IMG/VR virus record: IMGVR_UViG_3300022743_000288 | Location: 1 to 31,771 of that record | Strand: one strand, 5' to 3' | DNA length: 31,771 nucleotides | Source: a virus | In this document: positions 13,139 to 20,626 of the stretch, in pieces | How the letters are laid out: the number at the start of each line of letters is the position of its first letter | How positions within the stretch are numbered: the stretch's first letter is position 1 | Notes under the pieces: model-generated | The model's database searches: none | The model's input: the letters and a program-made list of their open reading frames with translations, nothing else | Told to the model about the DNA's origin: nothing | Translations under genes and position numbers: made by a program

Positions 13139-14028
13139 ACTACTACGAGCGCCACCTGGGCGACTATGCCAAGGACACGGCCCACCTGACCATGCTGGAG
13201 CACGGCGCCTACAGCCTGCTGCTGGACCGCTACTACTCGACCGAGCAGGGCATCCCGGCCGACCAGGCGCACAGACTGGCCCGCGCCCGCAGCAAGGAGG
13301 AGAAGGCTGCTGTCGATGCTGTGCTGAGCGAGTTCTTCACGCTGTCTGGTGATGCCTGGATGAACCGCCGATGCGACGAAGAGATAACCAAGGCCCAAAG
13401 CAAGATCAAAGCGGCCAAGGAAAACGGCAAGCGCGGAGGCAGGCCGAAGAAGGAAGCTGAACGAACCGAAGAGAAACCCACTGGGTTATCTGTGGGTTCG
13501 GAAACAGGAACCCAGACGAAAGCTCTCCAGACACCAGACACCAGACACCAAGAAGAAATACAACCCCCAACACCTAGCGGTGTTGCCCCCCCTTGCCCCG
13601 CCGAGCCGAAAGGTCCACGACCCTCGAAAAAATGCCCGGACAGCTTCGCCGTCACCGCCGAGATGCGGCAGTGGGCACAGGCCGAGGTTCCCGGCATCGA
13701 CGTTGACCTCGAAACCTCGAAGCTGCGGGACCACACGTTCGGCTCGGCTCGCAGCGACTGGCTGGGGACGTGGAGGAACTGGCTGCGCAAGGCCGTCGAG
13801 CACCAGGCCCAGCGCCGCACGACCCCAGCAGCCGCAGAGTCGTTCCGGGAGCGGGACGAGCGCATCGCCGCCGAGTCCGTCCGACGCCTGACCGGCGGAC
13901 TGGCCCACAACCGCCACGCCACCGGCGAAGCACCGCGAGAGGTGCTGCCGTTCGAGGCTGGCTACGTCAAGCCCGCCACTACCGCCGACACCATCGAGGG
14001 AGACACCAATGTCCGCCGCATCCGCTGA
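13135..14028 (+). CDS. DUF1376 (YdaU-like) replication initiation protein
   Basis: A 297-residue protein. Residues 1-90 are a clear DUF1376 domain: MNYYERHLGDYAKDTAHLTM, then EHGAYSLLLDRYYSTEQGIP. A basic linker follows (KENGKRGGRPKK), then a low-complexity region of about 60 residues. The C-terminal domain ends SDWLGTWRNWLRKAVEH, as in lambda O-type phage replication proteins. The linker DNA holds 7-bp tandem repeats and a hairpin, so the origin may lie inside the gene, as in lambda O. The next gene is P-like, completing an O/P-like pair. ATG 13135 is coupled to the previous stop. Confidence 0.85.
   Translation: MNYYERHLGDYAKDTAHLTMLEHGAYSLLLDRYYSTEQGIPADQAHRLARARSKEEKAAVDAVLSEFFTLSGDAWMNRRCDEEITKAQSKIKAAKENGKRGGRPKKEAERTEEKPTGLSVGSETGTQTKALQTPDTRHQEEIQPPTPSGVAPPCPAEPKGPRPSKKCPDSFAVTAEMRQWAQAEVPGIDVDLETSKLRDHTFGSARSDWLGTWRNWLRKAVEHQAQRRTTPAAAESFRERDERIAAESVRRLTGGLAHNRHATGEAPREVLPFEAGYVKPATTADTIEGDTNVRRIR
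13527..13550. repeat. Three tandem CCAGACA repeats (iteron-like) in the replication gene
   Basis: CCAGACA occurs three times head to tail plus a partial CCA. It is followed by an A-rich stretch and a hairpin at 13568-13585. The position inside a replication gene matches the iteron arrangement of lambda ori. Only three short copies exist, so this could also be a coding low-complexity effect. Confidence 0.5.
13568..13585. other. Hairpin CAACACC-TAGC-GGTGTTG near putative origin
   Basis: Perfect 7-bp inverted repeat with a 4-base loop, 18 bases after the CCAGACA repeats, followed by a C-run. Another inverted repeat, AACCCAC/GTGGGTT, lies at 13475-13498. No T-tract follows, so it is not a terminator. 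Confidence 0.5.
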
Positions 14029-14389
14029 GATCGTCCCCATGCTGCCCGCCGCATGGGTCGAGAGGATCTTCACCAAGCTGACCGTCCGCTACGGCACGGC
14101 GTTCCGCGCCCGGTATGCCGGCGTCGATGAGCAGTTGCTGCGTGACGACTGGGCCGAGCAGCTCGCCGGGCTCCGCCAACACCCCGATGCCATCGCCTAC
14201 GCCCTCAACAACCTGCCGGCCGAGCGTGCACCGAACGTTGCCGAGTTCCGGGTGCTGTGCAACCAGGCGCCACCACCACCGGTCGCCGGCCTGCTGGCGA
14301 ACATGCCGACACGTCGCCCGCCACCGCCCGGCGTGGCCGAGAGGCTGAAGGCGTTTCAGGCCAGCGTGACGCAGCGATGCGCCGCATGA
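14009..14389 (+). CDS. Replication protein P-like (helicase-loader family)
   Basis: A 126-residue protein with the P-family pattern: WVERIFTKLTVRYGTAF, then DDWAEQLAGL, AIAYALNNLP and PNVAEFRVLC (to residue 85), followed by a Pro-rich tail. In lambda-like phages this protein loads the host helicase at the origin; here it lacks the long C-terminal domain of lambda P, so loading activity is less sure. ATG 14009 has GAGGGAG 6 bases upstream and overlaps the DUF1376 gene by 20 bases. Confidence 0.75.
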   Translation: MSAASAEIVPMLPAAWVERIFTKLTVRYGTAFRARYAGVDEQLLRDDWAEQLAGLRQHPDAIAYALNNLPAERAPNVAEFRVLCNQAPPPPVAGLLANMPTRRPPPPGVAERLKAFQASVTQRCAA

Positions 14390-14598
14390 CCTGGTGCCCA
14401 CACCTCACCCAGGCACTGATCTGCGCCGACCCAGACCGGCCAGGCGCACCGACAGTGGCCTGGTGCTCAAGCCGACCAGATTGCGAACGGCCGCGGCACA
14501 TGGCGGTAATTCGGCAGATCAAGCAGGACAAACAAGCCGACGCGGGCCGCCAGACGGCCGCCAGGCGCACGAACAGCCCCGAGCATAGGGACAGGTAG
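14386..14598 (+). CDS. Small 70-residue Cys-containing protein
   Basis: ATG 14386 overlaps the previous stop as ATGA; the in-frame ATG at 14377 is the alternative. The product is MTWCPHLTQALICADPDRPG, then VAWCSSRPDCERPRHM, then a basic tail. Four Cys and two His (C4, H6, C13, C28, C34, H39) could form a zinc site. Family unknown. Confidence 0.65.
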   Translation: MTWCPHLTQALICADPDRPGAPTVAWCSSRPDCERPRHMAVIRQIKQDKQADAGRQTAARRTNSPEHRDR

Positions 14599-14603
14599 CC
14601 AAA

Positions 14604-14918
14604 ATGAAAAAGACCATGAAGCAGAAGGTTTGTGACGTCCTGCCAATCGGGGTGCGGATGACCGTCGGCCAGCTGTGCGACGCAACACAGGCGAGCCGCA
14701 ACACGATGACCCAGGTCATTACGGAGCTTGTCCACGCGAAAGTGCTGAAGCCCGTGGACACGGTGGCGCTGCCGAACGGTGGGAGGGCTCGCGTTTACTC
14801 GCGCGTCATGGACCTGCCGGCAGCGCAGAAGCGCGGGCCGGCTAGACAGTCCTCCGCCTGGAGGCCGCCAGTCAAGTTCGCGTCGGTGTTCCATTACGCA
14901 CGCGGGGCATCCCTGTGA
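14604..14918 (+). CDS. Small winged-helix DNA-binding protein
   Basis: A 104-residue protein. Residues 1-65 read like a winged HTH: MKKTMKQKVCDVLPIGVRMT, VGQLCDATQASRNTMTQVIT, then ELVHAKVLKPV and a wing-like PNGGRARVYSRV. It lies between the replication genes and rusA, where a late regulator could sit, but no antiterminator family is recognised. The ATG is 5 bases after the preceding stop. A transcription-factor role is inferred. Confidence 0.7.
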   Translation: MKKTMKQKVCDVLPIGVRMTVGQLCDATQASRNTMTQVITELVHAKVLKPVDTVALPNGGRARVYSRVMDLPAAQKRGPARQSSAWRPPVKFASVFHYARGASL

Positions 14919-15346
14919 CCCGTCTTGAGTTCTTCATCCCGGGCGAGCCGGTCGCCAAGGGCCGCCCGCGTGTCCGCGTCGTCAAGGGCCGGCCGATGCT
15001 CTACACGCCGGAGGAAACACGTGTCTACGAGGCCACGGTGTTCGGGCTTGCGGGGCTTGTCATGCGGGGCATGGCGCCCACCGAGGCCGCCGTCTCCGTG
15101 GCTCTGGATGTCCTGCTGCCGGTGCCGGCCAGTTGGAGCAAGCGCAAGCGCGCCGACGCCCTGCAGGGCCTGCACTTCGCCAAGTCGAGGCCGGACTCGG
15201 ACAACTACCTCAAGGCCGTGCTGGACGGCATGAACGGGGTCGTCTACGTGGACGACAGCCAGGCTGTCCGCGTCTCCGCGCAGAAGCGGTATGCGGAGGC
15301 GCCTGGCGTGCATGTCGTCGTCTGCACTCTGGAGGACATGGGATGA
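14915..15346 (+). CDS. rusA: RusA-family Holliday-junction resolvase
   Basis: A 143-residue endonuclease that cuts Holliday junctions. Opens FFIPGEPVAKGRPRVR as RusA proteins do. Acidic catalytic residues D94 and D96 lie in RPDSDNYLKAVLDGMNG with K100, and D113/D114 in YVDDSQ, matching E. coli D70, D72, K76 and D91. The GTG at 14915 overlaps the previous stop (GTGA). It follows the replication genes, as in many lambdoid phages, and would resolve branched DNA before packaging. Confidence 0.93.
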   Translation: MTRLEFFIPGEPVAKGRPRVRVVKGRPMLYTPEETRVYEATVFGLAGLVMRGMAPTEAAVSVALDVLLPVPASWSKRKRADALQGLHFAKSRPDSDNYLKAVLDGMNGVVYVDDSQAVRVSAQKRYAEAPGVHVVVCTLEDMG

Positions 15347-15918
15347 GCAGGAAGAGGGGAGGGTTGACGCCGAAGCAGGCGCGCTTCGTCGAGGAGTACC
15401 TGAAAGACTTGAATGCCACCCAGGCGGCGATCCGGGCCGGGTACAGCGAGCGGACGGCGGAGTGGATCGGGCCGCAGCTACTCGGGAAAACTCACGTCGC
15501 CGCCGCCATCGCCGCGAAGATGGCCGAACGCAGCCAGCGCACCCAGATCGACGCCGACTACGTGCTGCGCCGGCTGGCCGAGCAGGACGCCGCCGACCTG
15601 GCCGACATCCTCAACGAGGACGGGAGCCTGAGGGCGGTGCGCGACTGGCCGCTGGTGTGGCGCCGCGGCTTGGTGGCGGGGCTCAAGGTCGTCACGGTGG
15701 GTAATGCCGACATGGGCCTCGGGCAGGTGACCGAGGTGAAGCTGGCCGACCGCGTGAAGCTGCAGGAGCTGATCGGGCGGCACATCGAGGTCGGGGCGTG
15801 GCGCGAGAAGGTCGAGGTCACGGGCGAGGGTGGCGGGCCGGTGAAGCTGGATGTCGGAGGTATGTCCACCGAGGCCCTGCGCGAACTGGTGGAGGCTCGG
15901 CGCCGTGCTGACAAGTGA
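15343..15918 (+). CDS. terS: Terminase small subunit
   Basis: A 191-residue DNA-recognition subunit of the packaging motor. The N-terminus has the standard motif GLTPKQARFVEEYLKDLNAT, then QAAIRAGYSERTAEWIGPQLL, a DNA-binding HTH. The centre has DYVLRRLAEQDAADLADIL and the C-terminus AWREKVEVTGEGGGP and EALRELVEARRR, typical of Terminase_2 proteins. ATG 15343 overlaps the rusA stop (ATGA), with GGAG 8 bases upstream. No promoter-sized gap separates it from rusA. Confidence 0.92.
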   Translation: MSRKRGGLTPKQARFVEEYLKDLNATQAAIRAGYSERTAEWIGPQLLGKTHVAAAIAAKMAERSQRTQIDADYVLRRLAEQDAADLADILNEDGSLRAVRDWPLVWRRGLVAGLKVVTVGNADMGLGQVTEVKLADRVKLQELIGRHIEVGAWREKVEVTGEGGGPVKLDVGGMSTEALRELVEARRRADK

Positions 15919-17350
15919 CGCCGAACTGGACGCGATGGAGCGGGAGTTGTGTCGGCGCTCGCTCGCAGATTTCGCACGGCTCGCATGGTGCGTTCTGGAG
16001 CCGGCCACGCCACTCAAGTGGGGGTGGGCACTGGATGCGATCTGCTTGCACCTGGAGGCCGTCACCGATGGGCGCATCAACCGGCTGCTGATGAACGTGC
16101 CTCCCGGCACCATGAAGAGCCTGCTGACCGGCGTCATCTGGCCGGCATGGGAGTGGGGTCCGCGCGACATGCAGGAGATGCGGTTCGTCGGAACAGCTCA
16201 CGAGGAGCAACTGGCGATCCGCGACAGCAGGCGGTGCCGTGACCTCATCAAGTCGGAGTGGTATCAGCGGCTGTGGCCGGTGGCGCTGGTGCGTGACCTG
16301 GACGGCAAGCGCGAGTTTGGCAACAGCCGCAAGGGGTTCCGGCAGGCGCGCGCCTTCACGTCGATGACCGGCGTCCGGGGTGACCGCGTGATCCTGGACG
16401 ACCCGATCAGTGCAGACGGAGCCAACAGCGAGGCCAAGCGTGAGGAGGTCAGGACCACGTTCACCGAGACACTGCCGACTCGCGTCAACAGCGAGCGGTC
16501 GGCCATCGTCGTCATCATGCAGCGCCTGCACGAGCGCGACCCGTCCGGCGTCATCCTGAGCATGGGCCTGCCGTACACGCATCTGTGCATCCCGATGCGG
16601 TTCGAGGCTGATCGGCGCTGCACCACCTCAATCGGGTGGACCGACCCACGGATGCAAGAGGGCGAGCTGATGTTTCCCGAGCGCTTCGGCGAGGCCCAGG
16701 TGCGCGAGCTGGAGGACGTGCTGGGCGACTACGGTGCGGCCGGACAGCTCCAGCAACGCCCGGCCCCGCGCGGCGGCGGCATCATCAAGGCCACACAGAT
16801 CGGCATCATCGACGCCATCCCAGCGGGTCGCATCGACTGGGTACGCGCTTGGGACTTGGCGGCCACAGAGGCCAAGGGCGGCAGCCGGCCCGACTACACC
16901 GCGGGGCCGAAGCTGGGACGGATGCCAGACGGGCGCTTCGTCATCGCCGACATGGTGCGACTGCGGGCTGGTCCTGATGAGCGTGACCGCGCCATCGTCA
17001 ACACCGCCAGGGCGGACGGGCGCGGCGTGCGCATCAGCCTGCCGCAAGACCCCGGCCAAGCCGGCAAGACCCAGGCCATGTACCTGGTGCGCGAGCTGGC
17101 CGGCTACCCGGTGGCCACCAGCCCCGAGAGCGGCGACAAGGTGACGCGCGCACTGCCGCTGATCGCCCAGATCAACGTCGGCAACGTGCTGATGCTGCGC
17201 GGGGCCTGGAACGACGCGCTGCTGGCCGAAATGGCGACGTTCCCGGTTGGCGCACACGACGACCAGATCGACGGCCTGAGCCGAGCCTTCGGCGCCCTGC
17301 TGACCAGCGGGCGCCCTGGAGTTTCCACATTCAACGCGCCAGGACTATGA
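15905..17350 (+). CDS. terL: Terminase large subunit
   Basis: A 481-residue packaging ATPase and nuclease. Walker A is VPPGTMKS at 65-72 and Walker B VILDD at 162-166. The nuclease domain has D317 (VRAWDLAATEAKGG) and D452/D453 with D456 (HDDQIDG), the usual metal ligands. GTG 15905 has GGAGG 8 bases upstream and overlaps terS by 14 bases; no ATG fits the expected N-terminus (TSDAELDAMERELCRRSL). Length is normal for the family. It should dock on the portal protein, which is encoded 3.3 kb away on the opposite strand. Confidence 0.95.
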   Translation: MLTSDAELDAMERELCRRSLADFARLAWCVLEPATPLKWGWALDAICLHLEAVTDGRINRLLMNVPPGTMKSLLTGVIWPAWEWGPRDMQEMRFVGTAHEEQLAIRDSRRCRDLIKSEWYQRLWPVALVRDLDGKREFGNSRKGFRQARAFTSMTGVRGDRVILDDPISADGANSEAKREEVRTTFTETLPTRVNSERSAIVVIMQRLHERDPSGVILSMGLPYTHLCIPMRFEADRRCTTSIGWTDPRMQEGELMFPERFGEAQVRELEDVLGDYGAAGQLQQRPAPRGGGIIKATQIGIIDAIPAGRIDWVRAWDLAATEAKGGSRPDYTAGPKLGRMPDGRFVIADMVRLRAGPDERDRAIVNTARADGRGVRISLPQDPGQAGKTQAMYLVRELAGYPVATSPESGDKVTRALPLIAQINVGNVLMLRGAWNDALLAEMATFPVGAHDDQIDGLSRAFGALLTSGRPGVSTFNAPGL

Positions 17351-17649
17351 CCACGAAAATCACTGCCTTCAACCTGCTGCTCGGCGAGCTTGGCGGCGTC
17401 CTGGACCCCGCAGCGATGGAGCGCGCCCGCGTGGTGTTCGCTGGCTGGGCCGGGCAAGAGGTCTACGTGCCAGCGCCGCGCGAGTGGCTGGCCGAAGCCG
17501 CAGAGGCTGCGGCACGCCGGATGCTGGCCAGTCGCACCGATGTCCCGCTCGTGCGTGACCGTCTGATGGGGATGGGCATCACAAGGTCGAGCGCCTACCG
17601 GATCATCCGCCGTGTGAGCAAGGAGGTCCACCATGCCGGCAATCCCTGA
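17347..17649 (+). CDS. HTH protein between terminase and head genes
   Basis: A 100-residue protein in an ATGA overlap with terL. Residues about 55-95 read ARRMLASRTDVPLVRDRLMG, then GITRSSAYRIIRRVSKE, an HTH with the SAYRIIRR recognition-helix style seen in Mor/C-like and resolvase-type HTHs. The N-terminal half is Ala-rich and helical. It may be a late-transcription activator or a morphogenesis-linked DNA-binding protein. The assignment rests on pattern only. Confidence 0.65.
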   Translation: MTTKITAFNLLLGELGGVLDPAAMERARVVFAGWAGQEVYVPAPREWLAEAAEAAARRMLASRTDVPLVRDRLMGMGITRSSAYRIIRRVSKEVHHAGNP

Positions 17650-18745
17650 TGATGACGCTGAGCGCCTGGCCCGGGCGGCGGCAGATGAGATTGACCGCCT
17701 GGCCGGAGATGCGTTCGACGCCGCGATGTCATCCATCTCCGCCGGCATGGCTCCGCGCGACGCGGTGGCTGACGCGCTGCGGGCGTTCGCCGGTGAGTTC
17801 GAGGCGCTGCTCGCCGCAAGTTTCGGCGGGCTGCTGCAGCGCTCCGTCGGAGTGGACGAGGTGCGCGCCCTGCCGGTGTCCGGCGTCCCGCTGTCGTCGG
17901 CGCTGTACTCGCATGTGCAGGCAGTCTCCCGGGAGGTGGAGGACATTGTCAGGACGCACGCGCAGGGGCTGCATGATGCCCGCGCGCTGGCCCTGCGACT
18001 GTACGACGGGTACGACGTAGCGGGCGCCGCCGACAGGCCGCTGGAGGGCCGCGCACGCGCCCAGCTGCCGGCCGCGCTGCAGGCTCTCACCAAGGACGCT
18101 GAGACGCGCAAGAGCTTGGAGGACTTCATTCGCCGCGGTCAGGCGCAGGCAAAGAGGCTCAAGTCCAGCGCGCTGCGGGCCGGGTACCTGGAGGCGTTCG
18201 ACGCATGGGCCAAGGGCAAGGGAGACGGCGTGCTGAGGCGCAAGATCGACGCGGCGCTGAGGGAGAAGACGCGGTACATGGCGACCCGTATCGCGCGCAC
18301 CGAGCTGGCCCGCGCGCACCAGGCGCAGGTCGGCGCCGACATGATGGCCGACGAGGCGGTCGAGGTCGTGCAGGTGATGCTCAACCCCATGCATCCGCTG
18401 CCTGACATCTGCGACCTGCACGCCAGGGCGGATCTTTTCGGGTTGGGCCGGGGGTGCTACCCCAAGGCGCGGGCGCCGCAGCCGGTTTTCCACCCCCACT
18501 GCTTTTGCAGGCTGAGGGCTCGGCGCGACCTGTCGGGCGCAGATGCCCGCGAGGTGCCCGGCGGCGTAGCGGCGTTCCTGCGGTCGATGCCGCCGGCGAA
18601 GTCGGCGTGCGTCATGGGGTCGGCGGCGCGGGCGGCTGAGGTGCTGGGCGGGGCGTCGGTGAGCGACGTGCTCAACCGTGGCAAGGATCCGGCGTACCAC
18701 CTGAAGCGCCTCGGGGATGGGGTGCGTCACCCGCTGGTGCGCTGA
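17633..18745 (+). CDS. SPP1 gp7 / Mu F-like head morphogenesis protein
   Basis: A 370-residue minor head protein. The family core is at 215-300: RYMATRIARTELARAHQAQV, a PLPDICDLH motif, and the conserved HPHCFCRLR. The C-terminal SACVMGS...VLNRGKDPAYHLKRL is also typical, so the protein looks complete. Such proteins associate with the portal during assembly. ATG 17633 has GGAGG 5 bases upstream and overlaps the HTH gene by 17 bases. Its stop abuts the stop of the minus-strand gene (TGATCA at 18743-18748). Confidence 0.9.
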   Translation: MPAIPDDDAERLARAAADEIDRLAGDAFDAAMSSISAGMAPRDAVADALRAFAGEFEALLAASFGGLLQRSVGVDEVRALPVSGVPLSSALYSHVQAVSREVEDIVRTHAQGLHDARALALRLYDGYDVAGAADRPLEGRARAQLPAALQALTKDAETRKSLEDFIRRGQAQAKRLKSSALRAGYLEAFDAWAKGKGDGVLRRKIDAALREKTRYMATRIARTELARAHQAQVGADMMADEAVEVVQVMLNPMHPLPDICDLHARADLFGLGRGCYPKARAPQPVFHPHCFCRLRARRDLSGADAREVPGGVAAFLRSMPPAKSACVMGSAARAAEVLGGASVSDVLNRGKDPAYHLKRLGDGVRHPLVR

Positions 18746-19135
18746 TCACCCGACGATCTCGACCACCAGGCCGAACAGCTTGTAGGCCTCGACGCGATCC
18801 TCATCGAACAGCGTCTCGCGGTAGAGCACCGACGCCCCCGGCGTCTGCTCGGCGGCCGTGATCAGCGCCGACTCCATCGCCATCACCTCGGAGTACAGCG
18901 CTTCGATCCCAGCCTCGAACTCGTGGATCGGCTTGCCGAAGTAGATGATGGCGTTCACCGAGCGCCGACCGATTGAGCGACCGGCGCCGATCTTGCTGGG
19001 AACGATCCGTACGAGCGGGTAATCGTCCGGCGTGACGTTGGCCTCCCAGCCGATGCGACAGGTCAGCACGCCTGGCACGGTGGCGAGCTGGTCGCGCACG
19101 GCCTCCAGCAGTGGGTAGGCGTTGGGCTGGCTCAT
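18746..19135 (-). CDS. Tail terminator / tail-completion-like protein
   Basis: A 129-residue protein starting MSQPNAYPLLEAVRDQLATV, then WEANVTPDDYPLVRIVPSKI and NAIIYFGKPIHEFEAGIEAL, ending with YKLFGLVVEIVG. This pattern and size fit siphovirus tail terminator proteins that cap the tail tube and join the head. It is the last gene of the minus-strand structural block; ATG 19135 overlaps the preceding stop (ATGA). Family name inferred from pattern and order. Confidence 0.75.
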   Translation of the reverse strand: MSQPNAYPLLEAVRDQLATVPGVLTCRIGWEANVTPDDYPLVRIVPSKIGAGRSIGRRSVNAIIYFGKPIHEFEAGIEALYSEVMAMESALITAAEQTPGASVLYRETLFDEDRVEAYKLFGLVVEIVG

Positions 19136-19464
19136 GCGCGGAACAGATCGACGCCGAAGAACGAGCCGCCGCCAGACTGCGCGCCGCCGGCCTGCGCTGC
19201 AGCGGATGCTTGAGCCGCGCGAGCCAGTGACAGGGTGGCGTCGAACTCCTTGCGGTAGGTGGCCAGCTTGGTGGCGAACAGGTCGTCCGCGCGCTGCTGG
19301 CACTCCAGGCAGGCGATGACGTAGGCGCGCAGGACGATCAGTTTCGGGGTCCAGGTTGCCGGGACGGCGCCCAAATCGGCCACGTCGGCGATGGCCCGAG
19401 CCTCACGCTCAGTGGTGACCTGGGCGCGCAGGTACTGGTCGGGGTAGGTGTAGGCGAGGGCCAT
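19132..19464 (-). CDS. Probable head-tail connector/completion protein
   Basis: A 110-residue protein: MALAYTYPDQYLRAQVTTER, a central hydrophobic helix LIVLRAYVIACLECQQ, and YRKEFDATLSLARAAQ, ending in a Gly-rich stretch. Size and position between a gp10-like and a terminator-like gene suggest a connector. The start at 19464 overlaps the gp10-like stop (TGATG), with GGAG 5 bases before. No family signature beyond that. Confidence 0.65.
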   Translation of the reverse strand: MALAYTYPDQYLRAQVTTEREARAIADVADLGAVPATWTPKLIVLRAYVIACLECQQRADDLFATKLATYRKEFDATLSLARAAQASAAAQAGGAQSGGGSFFGVDLFRA

Positions 19465-19991
19465 CAGGGCTCCATGTTGCGGGCGAGCAGGGCGTTCACA
19501 TGCCGCTCGAATATCTTCGGTGCGGCCGCAGCGGCGGCGACCAGCCACGGGTCGCCCTTGTAGCCAGGGTGGTGAACCTCGCGCGCGAAGGTGAACCCAT
19601 TCGGCCCGGCAAAGCGCAGCATGGATTTACCCACTCGGGTATGTGCGATGACAGGGCGCCCCTTCCGCGTGTGCGCCTTCACCTTCGACTCGAAGCCGTC
19701 CGGGCGCTTCGGGCGGATGACGTGGGGCTTGGTACCCCAGTGGACGAACAGGGCATGAGGGGCGCGCTGCAGGTCGTGCCCGATCTCCCATGCATCGCCG
19801 TCGTCGATCCGTTTGGAGTACAGCGACTGGAACAGCGCTCCGGTATTTGTGTGCTTGCCCGCCAGATTGCCCGCAATCTCCTCGACCTCGGCGGCCGTGG
19901 CCGCGAGTGCCTGCCGCTGCATCTGCTGGCCAAGGCGCTGAAGCGTGGCCATGAACTCGGCTGATCCGGTGCTGGTGAGCGAGGTGATCAT
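19464..19991 (-). CDS. HK97 gp10-like head-tail joining protein
   Basis: A 175-residue protein. Middle motif HALFVHWGTKPHVIRPK, then VIAHTRVGKSMLRFAGPNG and FAREVHHPGYKGDPWL are the signature of the HK97 gp10 family, with the C-terminal helix AAAAAAPKIFERHVNALL. It joins the neck to the tail. The stop overlaps the connector start. It lies two genes after the portal in the same direction. Confidence 0.9.
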   Translation of the reverse strand: MITSLTSTGSAEFMATLQRLGQQMQRQALAATAAEVEEIAGNLAGKHTNTGALFQSLYSKRIDDGDAWEIGHDLQRAPHALFVHWGTKPHVIRPKRPDGFESKVKAHTRKGRPVIAHTRVGKSMLRFAGPNGFTFAREVHHPGYKGDPWLVAAAAAAPKIFERHVNALLARNMEP

Positions 19992-19993
19992 GG

Positions 19994-20626
19994 TCAGTTG
20001 ATCACCAGGAAGTCAAATGGAACGACCCCGGTCGCCGCGCTGTTGCCGGTGACAGTGAACGACCCAGCGGCGGCCACCGCCGAGATCTCGATCATGGTGG
20101 CATCAGACGACCGCATCTGCGCAAATATCGCGCTGGCTGCGGTCACCAGCGTCGATGTGACGGTGATCGATGTTGCGCCCGCAGGGATGGCCGCTCGCCC
20201 GCGCGGACTGCTGTTGGTGACGCTGCCAGGTGTGCCGGACGAGTCGGTGTATGCGGCCGCCAAGTTGCTCGACTTGACCGGGATCGGCGTCGTCTGGCCG
20301 ATGCTGCCGCCGTTCATCGTCGCTGAGATCGACCCGCCGGTGATGGCCACAGCCGCAGGATCGTAGACCTCATCGATCAGCACCGGGTCGCCAATCGTCA
20401 CCGAGCCTGCGGTGCAGGACACATCGATGATCAGTGGCGTGACCTTGCCGGCGGTGTACTTTGTAGCAGCCGAGATGACGACGGTCACCGGCGCCGCGGA
20501 CGAGCCGGCTGTCGCCGGAAGCCTGGCCACACGAGCCGATGAGGCGGTTGCGGGGGTGATCGTCACGCTCGACTGAGGAGGGACTTGGATGGTCAGGCGA
20601 CTGCCCGCCGGGAGGATGGTCGGCAT
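19994..20626 (-). CDS. Beta-rich virion (decoration-like) protein
   Basis: A 210-residue protein rich in Thr, Ser, Ala, Val and Gly (e.g. SVTITPATASSARVARLPAT, AIPAGATSITVTSTLVTAAS), with no Cys-rich or enzymatic motif. The composition is typical of surface-exposed phage structural or decoration proteins with Ig-like or lectin-like folds. ATG 20626 overlaps the portal stop (TAATG). A capsid decoration or head-stabilising role is inferred from its place beside the portal. Confidence 0.7.
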   Translation of the reverse strand: MPTILPAGSRLTIQVPPQSSVTITPATASSARVARLPATAGSSAAPVTVVISAATKYTAGKVTPLIIDVSCTAGSVTIGDPVLIDEVYDPAAVAITGGSISATMNGGSIGQTTPIPVKSSNLAAAYTDSSGTPGSVTNSSPRGRAAIPAGATSITVTSTLVTAASAIFAQMRSSDATMIEISAVAAAGSFTVTGNSAATGVVPFDFLVIN

